Shown piece by piece: positions 44,035-54,205 of a stretch of DNA of 64,000 nt. The position numbers and the translations under genes are program-made. Origin of the DNA: Chlorocebus sabaeus. Taxonomy: Eukaryota; Chordata; Mammalia; Primates; Cercopithecidae. The number at the start of each line of letters is the position of its first letter. Positions within the stretch are counted from its first letter, which is position 1. The DNA lies in contig NC_132918.1 of the NCBI RefSeq assembly GCF_047675955.1, forward strand, positions 90,697,106 to 90,761,105, written 5' to 3'. The notes beneath the pieces were generated by a model, which ran no database searches, was not told the DNA's origin, and worked only from the letters and a program-made list of their open reading frames with translations.

Positions 44035-44160
44035 TTATACTCTCGATCCCTATCAGCATATGCTTCCTTCAATCTTAACGGAGGGTGTGAGCCCCCGGGG
44101 CCCCTGTGCCTCTAGCCTAAGATTGAAGGAAGCATATTCTGATAGGGACTGAGAGCATAA
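44035..44160. repeat. 43-bp inverted repeat with 40-bp loop
   Basis: Left arm 44035-44077 ends 'atgcttccttcaatctta'. Right arm 44118-44160 begins 'taagattgaaggaagcat'. By eye 39 of 43 positions pair (mismatches at four sites). The loop 44078-44117 includes 'gagcccccggggcccctg'. It could extrude a cruciform or fold in RNA. It lies about 80 bp before the G-rich minisatellite. Confidence 0.93.
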
Positions 44161-44242
44161 TGCTCGTGCGTGCGCATGTGTGTGTGCAGACACACCCCAC
44201 CAGAGAGTGTCCTCTGCATCTACCTCAGGCTACAAACCCAGA

Positions 44243-45064
44243 CAGGACAGAGGCACGGGGTGGGGTGCTCGGTGCAGGGGGTGGGGTGCTCGGCGCATGG
44301 GGTGGGGTGTTCGGTGCATGGGGGTGCTCGGTGCATGGGGGTGCTCGGTGCATGGGGTGGGGTGTTTGGTGCATGGGGTGGGGTGTTCGGTGCATGGGGG
44401 TGTTCGGTGCATGGGGTGGGGTGTTCGGTGCATGGGGTGGGGTGCTCGGTGCATGGGGTGGGGTGTTCGGTGCATGGGGTGGGGTGTTCGGTGCATGGGG
44501 GTGTTCGGTGCATGGGGTGGGGTGTTCGGTGCATGGGGTGGGGTGCTCGGTGCATGGGGTGGGGTGCTCGGTGCATGGGGGTGCTCGGTGCATGGGGTGG
44601 GGTGCTCGGTGCATGGGGGTGCTCGGTGCATGGGGTGGGGTGCTCGGTGCATGGGGGTGCTCGGTGCATGGGGTGGGGTGCTCGGTGCATGGGGGTGCTC
44701 GGTGCATGGGGTGGGGTGCTCGGTGCATGGGGGTGCTCGGTGCATGGGGTGGGGTGTTCGGTGCATGGGGTGGGGTGCTCGGTGCATGGGGGTGCTCGGT
44801 GCATGGGGTGGGGTGTTCGGTGCATGGGGTGGGGTGCTCGGTGCATGGGGTGGGGGTGCTCGGTGCATGGGGTGGGGTGTTCGGTGCATGGGGGTGTTCG
44901 GTGCATGGGGTGGGGTGTTCGGTGCATGGGGTGGGGTGCTCGGTGCATGGGGTGGGGTGTTCGGTGCATGGGGGTGTTCGGTGCATGGGGTGGGGTGTTC
45001 GGTGCATGGGGTGGGGTGCTCGGTGCATGGGGTGGGGTGTTCGGTGCATGGGGTGGGGTGCTCA
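44243..45064 (+). repeat. G-rich 17/21-bp minisatellite
   Basis: Two unit lengths alternate: 21 bp ('ggtgcatggggtggggtgct' + 'c') and 17 bp ('ggtgcatgggggtgctc'). The shorter one lacks one 'tggg' block. From about 44562 to 44752 they form strict 38-bp dimers (21+17), five in a row. 'gctc' and 'gttc' variants mark sub-blocks. Every unit holds a CpG and G runs able to support G-quadruplexes. No unit contains a stop codon on either strand, and 'catg' supplies ATG on both, so all six frames stay open. These frames are artefacts. Confidence 0.98.
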
Positions 45065-45168
45065 GTAAATTGTGCCACTCGGTCACTGTAGGGATTAAGA
45101 TCTGTTACATTAACAAGGAAATAGGGCACTTAGGCTATGACTTAGGGCAATGCTGCGAGAAAAAAGTG
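45065..45168. other. Short unique spacer
   Basis: Unique sequence between the minisatellite and the next Alu. Nothing recognised. Confidence 0.4.
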
Positions 45169-45183
45169 CAGACAGCTCTTTGT

Positions 45184-45375
45184 TTGTTTGTTTGTTTGTT
45201 TGTTGAGATGGAGTCTCCCTCTGTCACCCAGGCTGGAGTGCAGTGGCTCCATCTCAGCTCACTGCAGCCTCCGCCTCCTGGGTTCAAGCGATTCTCCTGC
45301 CTCAGCCTCCCGATGCCTGGCCAATTTTTGCATTTTTGGTAGAGATGGGGTTTTGATGTGTTGGCCAGGCTGGTT
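45184..45375 (-). mobile_element. Truncated Alu with internal deletion
   Basis: Inverted Alu with a (TTTG)n tail and 'gagatggagtctccctctgt'. The segment between 'cagcctcccga' and 'tgcctggccaatttttg' is missing (about 30 bp), and the 5' end stops at 'gttggccaggctggt'. Flanks 'gcagacagctctttg' (45169) and 'gcagtcagctctttg' (45376) show 5' truncation at insertion. Confidence 0.93.
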
Positions 45376-45439
45376 GCAGTCAGCTCTTTGCCTCTCTAGA
45401 TTCACCCCATCCTCCTACTCCCACCTCTGGCCATCTCCA

Positions 45440-45890
45440 TTGCCTCCTGCACTGAAAGAGGACTAGGGCAACAGGGCCTCCATCTCCTCCAGCTTCTGAC
45501 TGGAGTCAGCCAATGAAGAGCCTTAGCAGATCGGGGGGAAGGAGAAAAGGGATTCCAGGGCGCTTATTTCCCTGGCTGCATTCCTATGACCGTGCCCTGG
45601 GCTGGTCGTTTTCTTCCTTTAAGTGCACCCCAACTCCACACAGCTGCCTCTTTCCTGGTTCTGGTAGCCTACCCCTCCTCTGGTTCCTTCGGACTTAGGG
45701 ATGGTCACAGGTCTGCCGCCGCCAGCCCTCGGGTTCTGAGTTATTTTTTTCATTCTCCTACACTCCATCCTTAAGTTTGTTATTAGTTAGCTTTTTATAA
45801 ATGAAACCTCCCTGAGTTACCATAATGTAACAGTTGCCATTTGTCTCCTGTTGGGACCCTGACTGAGACAGATATAATTGTATTTCAATG
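45440..45890 (+). mobile_element. Possible old LTR or retroelement segment (tentative)
   Basis: 'tggagtcagccaatgaagag', 'ttatttccctggctgcattc', 'gttctggtagcctacccctc' and the end 'tcctgttgggaccctgactg' + 'agaca' recall a recurrent old primate retroelement block (typical end: ctgggaccctgactgataca). I cannot name the family. Confidence 0.5.
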
Positions 45891-45925
45891 TGATTACTGT
45901 TTTGTTTTTAAAAATACTGTTGGGA

Positions 45926-46226
45926 GGGCTGTGTGACTCACACCTGTAATCCTAGCACTTTGGGAGGCTGAGGCAGGTGGATCACTTGAGGTCAGGAGTT
46001 CAAGACCAGCCTGGCCAATATGGCAAAATTCCACCTCTACTAAAATTACAAAAATTAGCTGGGCGTGGTGGTGTGTGCCTGTAGTCCCAGCTACTCAGGA
46101 GGCTGACGCAGGAGAATCACTTGAACCCGGGAGGTGGAGGTTGCAATGAGCCAAGATCGAGCCACTGCACTCCAGCCTGGGCAACAGAGTGAGACTCTGC
46201 CCGCTCCCCCCCCCCAAAAAAGAAAA
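45926..46226 (+). mobile_element. Alu with exact 15-bp target-site duplication
   Basis: Full-length Alu starting 'gggctgtgtgactcacacct'. A run of ten C residues precedes the A tail ('gctcccccccccc'), an unusual private change. Exact flanks 'aaaatactgttggga' at 45911 and 46227. Confidence 0.97.
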
Positions 46227-46241
46227 AAAATACTGTTGGGA

Positions 46242-46906
46242 GTTCAGCTAAGCTGGGAGAGAGAGCTGAGCTGTCAGGTGTCAGAGTAGCTCATCACAGC
46301 AAGAATGAGCCAAAACAAAAACAAAAACAAAAAAAACCAGTGCCACCTTTAATCACTTGCTATGATAGTCTTAATACAAACAGGAGGCTAAAGCCGGAGA
46401 AGCCACAGGCTCTCCCGTTTCATTTTCCCCATGAAAGAGTGCACCATTCAAGGGTCAGGCGGGTTGGTGCCGAGGTGGCGGACATCTCACTGTTGAGGGA
46501 GCCCCCAACCAAAGGCTCCAGCAGTTTTATGGCCCCTGGGGTGGGGGTGGGGGTAGAGTGGGAAAGTCCTGGGTGCTGAGTCAGAGTGGCGAAACAGGTC
46601 TTCAGGGCCCTCCCTCCTCCCCCTGGTAAGGAGGCCTCAGAAGAGGCACCTGAAAAAAACCTCAGCCCAAGGCCTCAGAGAAAGAGACTTAGGAATGAAG
46701 ACACCGGGCTAAGGATGCAAATATGTGAAGAGCATAGCACAGCGGGGCTGAGTCCTTAACTCCCCTCAGAGCCTCCTGAGTGCTGGCTGGGCACCAGCTC
46801 TGGTGTGGGGAGGGGAGCTTCCCCGGGAGGCCTGCCAGGTCAAGCCTCTGTCACTGCTTGCAGTCAGACCTGAAAAATCACACATAGGTGTTTAACCAGG
46901 AGCCAG
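46242..46906. other. Unique sequence
   Basis: Includes a short (AAAAAC)n run near 46313-46333. No gene or repeat family recognised. Confidence 0.4.
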
Positions 46907-47053
46907 ACTCTTCAAATATATATACCCCGCAATGGAGGGGAGGTGCCAGAATGACCAAACTCTTTAATATATATACCGCACAATGGAGGGGAAGTGCCAG
47001 AATGACCACTCTTCAATATATATACCCCACAATGGAGCGGGTGTGCCAAAATG
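46907..47053 (+). repeat. About 50-bp tandem triplicate
   Basis: Three copies start at 46907, 46959 and 47008: 'actcttcaaatatatatacc', 'actctttaatatatataccg' and 'actcttcaatatatataccc', each followed by 'caatggaggggaagtgccag'-like text and 'aatgacca'. Periods are 52 and 49 bp. Found immediately before the DNA transposon. Confidence 0.94.
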
Positions 47054-47189
47054 TTATCAGTGGTTTCTCTTGATCAGGGCTGTCCAACAGACATATGATG
47101 TGAGCCATATATATAATTTTACAGTTTTCAGTAGCTTCCAAAAACAGTAAAAAGAAACAGGTCAAATTAATTTTAATAATATATTTGTT

Positions 47190-47442
47190 GGCTGGGTGCA
47201 GTGGCTCACACCTGTAATCCCAGCACTTTGGGAGGCCGAGGACGGGTGAATCACCTGAGGTCAGGAGTTAGAGACCAGCCTGGCCAACATGGCGAAACCC
47301 CGTCTCTACTAAAGATACAAAAATTAGCTGGGCGTGGTGTCAGGTGCCTATAATCCCAGCTACTCAGGTGTCTGAGGCAGGAGAATTGCTTGAACCTGGG
47401 AGGTGGAGGTTGCAGTGAGCTGATCACACCACTGCGCTCTCA
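47190..47442 (+). mobile_element. Alu with 3' deletion
   Basis: 'ggctgggtgcagtggctcac' to 'gagctgatcacaccactgcg', after which 'ctccagcctgggcgacagag' and adjoining text are lost and only 'ctctcaaaaaa' remains before a TA/TG run. Inserted inside the DNA transposon. Confidence 0.93.
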
Positions 47443-47481
47443 AAAAATATATATATATGTGTGTGTGTGTGTATATATATG
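47443..47481 (+). repeat. (TA)n/(TG)n microsatellite
   Basis: 'aaatatatatatatgtgtgt' followed by 'gtgtgtgtatatatatg', grown from the A tail of the adjacent Alu. A likely length-variable site. Confidence 0.93.
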
Positions 47482-47620
47482 TTTAATCCAATATATCCAG
47501 AATGCTATCATCTCAGGCATGTAATGAGTATTTTTGAAAGTATTAACGAAATATTTTACTTTTTTGGTACTAAGTCTTCCAACTCCAGGGTGTATTTGAT
47601 AGTTACAGCGCGTCTCCGCT

Positions 47621-48190
47621 CAGATCAGCCACATTTCAAACGCTCCGTGGCAACACCTGCTTACTTGCTACCACGTTCAGATCAGCCACATTTCAAACGC
47701 TCAGTGGCAACACCTGCTTCCTCGCTACCACGTTCAGATCAGCCACATTTCAAACGCTCAGTGGCAACACCTGCTTCCTTGCTACCACATTCAGATCAGC
47801 CGCATTTCAAACGCTCAGGGGAACACCTGCTTCCTCGCGACCGCGTTAAGATCAGCCGCATTTCAAACACTCCGTGGCAACACCTGCTTCCTTGCGACCA
47901 CATTCAGATCAGCCGCATTTCAAACGCTCAGTGGCAACACCTGCTTCCTTGCGACCACGTTCAGATCAGCCGCATTTCAAATGCTCAGTGGCAACACCTG
48001 CTTCCTCGCTACCACGTTCAGATCAGCCACATTTCAAAGGCTCAGGGGCAACACCTGCTTCCTCGCGACCACGTTCAGATCAGCCACATTTCAAACGCTC
48101 AGTGGCAACACCTGCTTCCTTGCTACCACGTTCAGATCAGCCGCATTTCTAAACGCTCAGGGGCAACACCTGCTTCCTCGCGACCACGTT
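47621..48190 (+). repeat. 57-bp minisatellite derived from a transposon end
   Basis: Ten units start at 47621, 47678, 47735, 47792, 47848, 47905, 47962, 48019, 48076 and 48133. The unit is 'cagatcagccacatttcaaa' + 'cgctcagtggcaacacctgc' + 'ttcctcgctaccacgtt' (57 bp). The fourth unit is 56 bp (one C lost) and the last is 58 bp. The unit aligns with the terminal block of the preceding DNA transposon (agccacatttcaa-gctca-agccaca-ggctaccg). A 57-bp period keeps a frame open for 243 codons, with a 19-residue repeated peptide that shifts frame at the 56-bp unit. No other coding sign. Confidence 0.96.
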
Positions 48191-48951
48191 AGAGGCAGCA
48201 CGGGGCTAGGCGATGGGTGGGCTTATGGATTCTTAAAATATCTATTTCCAAGTTTTCTACCATAAATATGCATTTTACATTTTATTTAGAAAATTATAGT
48301 CTGTAAATATCATATCTAGGTTTTGCTTATTTTCTATTTTATTTTAGTAGAAATTTCCTCTTTAAAATCCAGGCTTTGTCTGCATCTGCGGTGGTCTAAG
48401 AACAAAAGGGGCTACTTCCTTTTTGAGAGAGTGAGCCCAGAAAGCATTGACTGGGCAAGGACTGCACCTGGCCCAACTGTGGAGCCTCAGGAAGGGGCCC
48501 TCATGGTGGCAGACAGAGAGGGCTGCACCAGGGTGGGTACCTCCTCTCTGCCTGGTACGGCTTCCTGCATAGGTCTGAACACTGCTCAGACCAAAGCCAC
48601 CCTGCCCCAGAGCTGGGGTCTGACCAGACATCTCTCCCTGGACCCCACGTACAAATACGCAACTCCTTCTTAGCAGCTGCATGTCTTTCAAGGAATAGGT
48701 GGGACACTACGTTTAAGTTCCAGAAATTGAAGCAGGACTCAAAGAAGCAGGCCAGCTCTGCTCTGCTGCCAAAGGTGAGTGCTTACTGTTTACTGTTGCA
48801 TTTGGGAACAGTAAAAAAAAAAATTGTTTACAAAGCAGAGCATCAGAGAACGCAGAGTCCGAGGCGTATAGGAAACACCCACAGGGTGGTTAGCTGGTTG
48901 GCTCGTTGGTTGGTCGGGAAACATCTGTGTGGGAAGGTAGATGAGAATCGG
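48191..48951. other. Unique sequence
   Basis: No recognised repeat. Overlapping frames at 48323-48673 (+) and 48362-48691 (-) have no known domain. Confidence 0.4.
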
Positions 48952-49110
48952 CCCTGTGGCTAGAGACGGCTTGGAAATAGGAAGAACCCTGCGCCAGCCT
49001 CAGGACCCAGTCCCCTGACCTCTGTATGTGACCTTGAGCAATGTACTTCCCTACCTGGGATGTCATGTTCCTCACACACAGGGGATTCAATAGGTGTCAC
49101 GAGATCACTT
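48952..49110 (+). mobile_element. MIR SINE
   Basis: 'gtatgtgaccttgagcaatg', 'tacttccctacctgggatgt' and 'cacaggggattcaataggtg' match a sense MIR (gtgtgaccttgggcaagt). Confidence 0.75.
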
Positions 49111-49671
49111 CTGAGACCCATTCCAGTGAAAGCATGTTGTGATTTTTGCCTCTGGAGGAAGCATTGACAAGTCAGACCATCCAAAGATGAATTTTAAAAT
49201 GACTTCAAAGTCTGATTCCTGGGGCAGTTGGGGCCAGAAGAGGAGAACAACCTGCATTTACCATTAGGACCAACATGAAGTGGAAAAGCACTGCCCCAGA
49301 GCCAGGGACCTGAGTAGACAGGACTTGATGAGAACTGCCGGGGTAGACGGCATGAGCAGACACAATACTGCTGAGTTTTTTTTTTTTTTTCCAATGGAAA
49401 AGTCCTTTTTGTCTGAGGCAATGTTTTCCACAGCTCTAGCGGACTGTGGTCATTTCCTAACAAGATTTTTCCTATTTTGTGCAGCTGTGGTCTGGCATTT
49501 CAAACACTGAGTATTTTCAAGCTGACACTTAGGTCCTCCAGAACTAAAGGCTGGCGGGTAAATTCAGGGTCTGGTGCAGTCTGTGCTATAGTCCCTGCCC
49601 CTCAAACCATGGGCTACTGCCCTTTAATACTTTGGAATTACAGCGTTCGATGCATAAAATTACAAAATATC
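49111..49671. other. Unique sequence
   Basis: A T run at about 49376-49391 has no Alu or gene body attached. Nothing else is recognised. Confidence 0.4.
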
Positions 49672-49830
49672 AGAGCTGTAAAGACTTTGAGAGGCCACCT
49701 AGTCTAATCTTATTCTATAGAAGGGGAAACTGAAGCCCAGAAAAGGAGAGGAACTGACTCCAAGCCACACGTTCAATTAGAGAGAAGACACCCTCCTGAC
49801 TCTCGATCCAGGTCCTCTGGACTCTCAGCT
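49672..49830 (-). mobile_element. Probable MIR/old SINE fragment
   Basis: 'tatagaaggggaaactgaag', 'cccagaaaaggagaggaact' and 'gactccaagccacac' resemble antisense MIR text (gatgaggaaactgaggc ... aagttgcccaaggtcac). Decayed. Confidence 0.55.
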
Positions 49831-52088
49831 GACACCTGTCCACTGCACTGCCTCCTCTGGGGATGTGGGGAGTGATGTGACCAGGAGAAGAGAAACTAAC
49901 TTGCTATGAATGATTTCATCTTTCATCCTTATGCTTCTACCTCCTGGTTACCTGATGATACCACTTTCTCTGTTTCCTGATTACTCCATCTTGTTCTTTG
50001 ACTTTCAGTGTTTATTAGAGATAACAGATGGACTCCATGGACACGCAGGTTCATTCCATCAACGTTCACCACGAGCCTTCCACTGCTGAGGTTGCAAGAT
50101 GAGTAAGTTACAGGTCCACTGTAGCCTGGGAGAGTCACTTTCCCTGTCCGAAGTAGTGAGCATAGCAGGGTCCAAGGAAAGCACTGCTTAGGCAGCACAG
50201 AGAAGTGGTCTGCTCTGTCTAGCACAGACTGGGGACTGCAGGAGGAGATCGATTGGCAAATAGAGATCTAACTATACATCATCGATACCGATATTTTGCT
50301 TATTTGGTAAATGAGTTGAAATCAATTTCTAGCATATGGGTTGGTGTTTAGGTTTAATTTATCATGACCATCGTCTGAGACAACGGCCATGAGAAACAGG
50401 GCCTCCCCTGGACTCAGCCTCGTATAGTTCTGCCTCAGGTGGCAATTTTGCAGCCCTTTTTTCTACTTTATCTTTTCTGGTATTCAGCTTACACTGTTGA
50501 CTAAATGCACCTGGCGTGTTCACAGCCTAAAAGCGTCTGCCAACGTCTTTCTCATCCCACTGAAGACACAGCCCTCGGGAGGGGACCGCAGGCTAAGCCA
50601 AGCTGAGCCTGTACCTGTGCCTTTGGCACGTTCAGGAGCCACAATGGGACTGGGGGTTCCCTTTCCACCAGGAGGCTGGGAGAGAGTATGATGGGAGTCA
50701 CTCTTCCAGGTCTCTCTGAAAAGAAAGTCAGCTTGAAAATGTCAAACACCTGGTTCAGTTAGACCTTTCTCCAGGTTGTCATTTACTTAGAAAAGGAGCA
50801 CTATTCAAGCCTTAAATGTCAGCTTCTTGCCTCTAAAACTGTGGGATCAGGTAAACCCCTGAGCATTTCAATCTGTACTCCTACACCAAGGGCTGGGCTC
50901 CCTGGCTATTAGTGGAGGGCAGCAGACGCCCTGCCCAGGAAGCAGCCCCAGGGAAATGTCCACTAGGTACCAGAGATTTTGGGATTTTGGTCTGTGAGTT
51001 TCATGCACCTCATTCCTGAGGGCAGTTCCTAAATCTTTACACTTATATATTTGAAAGATGACAACTCTTTAAAAACACGACTAGACCTGAACTTTAAGTC
51101 CCAAACTTGGGTCCCTTTACCTGGCAGCTCTTCCTACATCCAGCCAGCCGCCTTCTATGAGCTAATCCCTGTCTTGGCTCCTGCCTGTGAACTGCCTTCC
51201 CCATCCCTGTGAGGCACCATATGGTTCATGATATCCTCTAAAGAGGACGAATCTCCCTTAGCTGTCCTCTAACTTTTGGAATATACTGTCCCCTCTACAG
51301 TGTTTTAAAAAAAAAAAAAAAAAAAAAAACCCAACAAACAAAACAAATTAAGTTCTAATGCAGCTGCAGAGCTAACAGGCCTCTCTTTCCCAGGAAAAGG
51401 AAAACAAAGATTCCAACCATTCCCAGCTCCTGAAAAATCCTGCTGAGAGATATCAGCCCCATTCCGGGCTAACTGCTAACGAGCTTGAATTCGCCTATTC
51501 AGTGATTGTCCTTTGTTCACTTCTCTGCTACCTGAATTGTCTTCCCACTCTGTCTTCAGACACACTGAACCAGAAGGTCACGTCAGGGATAAGAGACGGC
51601 AAAATGTGAGCCTCGAATCATCAGAGATCACCACAGTGATGTTTTGAAATTCAAGGCAATGTGAGTGTGTTACTGGCTTCGTATCAGCCGGTATTACGAG
51701 AAACACTAGGGCATTTCCAGCGCAGATTATTTTAAGTGGGAGAGTTCTTTTTTGTTGTTACTTCTCCATTCTGGTCATAGAATGATTATTGACTATTACT
51801 GGGCTCTAACCATATTCACAAAACGTGGTTCTCACCCAGTACTTCCACATTATTGCTCTAGATTGTTTTAAATGGAATATACATGCAGGAATGAGTCAGT
51901 TTTAGGAGAAGAGGCTTATCCTCAAACCTTACATAACTGCACTGTAATCTTGACTTTGCTCCTATCCAGCTACTGGGCTGAAGACTGACAAAACAAGTCA
52001 GCCAATTCAGTTTAACATCTCCTTTGACCCTGCCTCCCCCTGCCCCCCACACACCAAATTAGCACATTTCTCAGGCATCATTCAGAAC
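49831..52088. other. Unique sequence, no gene recognised
   Basis: About 2.3 kb without Alu. An A run with 'cccaacaaacaaaac' at about 51306-51350 has no retroelement body that I can recognise upstream. Short chance frames only. Confidence 0.45.
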
Positions 52089-52284
52089 AATGGCTCTCAA
52101 TTTTGGCTGCAATTAGAATCATCAGGGAGCTTTTTAAAAACAGAAAAAAAAAAAAATCAAGGCCCAGGCCCTACTCCAAATCAATTAAAATAGATTTGGG
52201 GGGATGGGCCTCAGGCACGGGAAATTTTATAAAGCTGCCGTGTTTATACCAACGTGCAGTCATACATGGGAATCACTGTTTTAA
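52089..52284. mobile_element. hAT-Charlie-type DNA transposon fossil
   Basis: 'caatggctctcaattttggc', 'tgcaattagaatcatcaggg' and 'agctttttaaaaacag' on the left. 'cagtcatacatgggaatcac' and 'tgttttaaa' on the right form a degenerate inverted end. The inside has 'cccaggccctactcc' and 'gggatgggcctcaggcac'. A long internal A run has expanded. MER5-like class; family not assigned. Confidence 0.65.
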
Positions 52285-52459
52285 ACTTGACCAAAATTAA
52301 TGATTATATGTTTTGCTCGCACACCAAGCAGGCATATTTAATATTTATATAAAATGTAAGATCATCACTCTTTGAATCAAATAAAACCAACATAAAGGTA
52401 CATCTATATAGTGCAACCAAGTTGCACAGCAAAAGAACAAAAATAGAGATACTTGCTCT

Positions 52460-52732
52460 TCTTTATTTTTATTTATTTTTTTTGAGATAGAGTCTTGCTC
52501 TCAGCTCACTGCAAGCTCTGCCTGCCAGGTTCAAGTGATTCTCCTGCCTCAGCCTCCCGAGTAGCTGGGACTACAGGTGTGCACCACCACACCTGGCTAA
52601 TTTTTGTATTTTTAGTAGAGACGGGGTTTCACTATATTGGCCAGGATGATCTCCATCTCCTGACCTCGTGATCTGCCCGCCTCAGCCTCCCAAAGTGCTG
52701 GGATTACAGGCATGAGCCACCGTGCCCAGCCT
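52460..52732 (-). mobile_element. Alu with internal deletion
   Basis: Inverted Alu: '(tttat)n' then 'gagatagagtcttgctctca', where about 40 bp ('...cccaggctggagtgcag...') are missing, ending 'gccaccgtgcccagc'. Flanks 'agatacttgctct' (52447) and 'agatacttgttct' (52733). Confidence 0.94.
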
Positions 52733-52745
52733 AGATACTTGTTCT

Positions 52746-54044
52746 AATGCCACCTAACTTGGCCAGATCTTTGGAGGCCCTAAAGCACTAACATAGACAA
52801 ATAACTTTGGACAAATAAGTTTCCACCGAGTATGCACAGATTAAGACTTAGGGACGAGGGAGGTCACAGTAATGAGCAGGATCCCGAGGTGTCTGGCTTT
52901 GGCAGCCAGTTCTCCCCACACTGGGTCTTGCTTCATAGGTGCCCTTTAGATAAGAGGGCCTAACAGACTAATGGGAGCCTAATGGTAAGTGGGGCTAGAC
53001 TCAGACTAGAAATTTGGCAGGACTGATGCCCCGGGACCTAGGCTGTTCCATTACTATTCCCAAAAGGAGAACACTGCTAAACAGAGATCTGAAGTAGAAT
53101 CAGCTTGTCCCTGGGACAGGTTAAGGGGAGAGGCAGGGAGTGAGAGGGCTCAAGACAAATGAAAATACACGTTGTTCAGATCTCCTCTTCAAGGGCTCTG
53201 CAGACAGAAAAGTGCCATTCTTAGCATCCCCCAGGACAGTTCCACGTCAGGCTCATCCCTCCCTGTACCCACCATGGCCTAAAACGCAGGTTTGACTGTA
53301 CTAGGAACCGGGGATGTTTGCACTCAGCTACAGTATATCTCAACAGCCATGTGTCAGTGACTTCAGCGTTCCAAAAACCTGGAAAGAAATCTGCTCCAAA
53401 CAAATGTGAAATATTTGCAAGTTAAAAAAAAAAACAAAAACCTGGGTCTGTTTTCTATAGGAGAGAAAAGGGAGCTGTAAATGTAATTAGAAGGAGATAT
53501 CTCCCCCATTCTTTTAAAGCAATGAAGGTGTTGTAAGGATTGCAAATCGGACGTCTCTATAAGAAGGACCATTTGGGGACACATGAATTTGGCAAACAAA
53601 TTCAGGAACGAAGGCTCCGCCTCAGCAGGGAAGGTGCGACCTGCGACAGCCAGGATGCCTTTTCTGGAGCACAGCTGGTGGGTCATGTCCAGTTACTACG
53701 TTGCCCTCAGGATTGGCCTGAGGTGTGAGTTTGGGAGGCGAAGGATATGGCATTTTGAGATGAACACTTCAGGTTGTCATGGAATCCTCAAGAACAAGAT
53801 GCCACAGTCTCCTGTGGTCCCAATATCAGTGTGAGGAGGTTGTGTCCCGGGCCTAATCTCAGCTGTCCTCATCGCAAGTACTGTCATTAAACCATTGGCT
53901 TTTATTTCCAGCACCCTCAATGGAGAGAATGAAGAATGGATCATGACCAACTCCACCAGAAACATGCCAGACTGGAAACTGCTTTGTCATGGGGATTGAT
54001 GAAATGCTGATCAAACTCACAAGAGATGGCAAGATTATTCAATA
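52746..54044. other. Unique sequence
   Basis: No repeat family or gene recognised. Short overlapping frames near 53540-53834 (+) and 53363-53686 (-). Confidence 0.4.
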
Positions 54045-54205
54045 TAGACACTAGATTGTTAGCATTTGAAAGAGTCGCTGGCATTATAGAGGGGACCATG
54101 AGCCAAGAGGAGCGACTTTCTCCATGTCACACACTAGTTAATGCCAACGGTAGAATGAGAACCCAGAAACCCTAACTCTCAAATCAGTACTTTTTCTACT
54201 ACCCT
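54045..54205 (-). mobile_element. Probable MIR fragment
   Basis: 'catgagccaagaggagcgac', 'tttctccatgtcacacacta' and 'gttaatgccaacggtagaat' parallel antisense MIR (gaggcc..gacttgcccaaggtcacacagctagtaa). Weak to moderate match. Confidence 0.5.

Larger units (their letters stand above)
47074..47620 (+). mobile_element. DNA transposon (hAT-like MER) split by an Alu
   Basis: First part 47074-47189: 'agggctgtccaacagacata', 'gtgagccatatatataattt', 'agtaaaaagaaacaggtcaa' and 'ttaattttaataatatattt'. Second part from about 47482: 'tttaatccaatatatccaga', 'atgtaatgagtatttttgaa' and 'cagggtgtatttgatagtta'. This is a common old non-autonomous element, whose consensus as I recall it ends in a block like 'agccacatttcaagtgctca'. 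That last block is where the 57-bp array starts. An Alu and a (TA)n/(TG)n microsatellite separate the two parts. Confidence 0.75.

Noticed and set aside
44160..45342. Overlapping 270-390-codon frames in all reading frames
   Set aside because: Caused by the G-rich minisatellite having no stop codon on either strand. Six simultaneous frames cannot all be genes, and none shows coding features.
47621..48190. Possible CRISPR-like array
   Set aside because: Units are contiguous with no unique spacers, and the surrounding sequence is clearly primate. It is an ordinary minisatellite. The same applies to 33914-34535.
47461..48192. 243-codon frame with a 19-residue repeated peptide
   Set aside because: It starts in TG/TA repeat and Alu-tail sequence and runs through the 57-bp array. 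The repeat length (57 = 3 x 19) explains the open frame, and the 56-bp unit shifts it without consequence.
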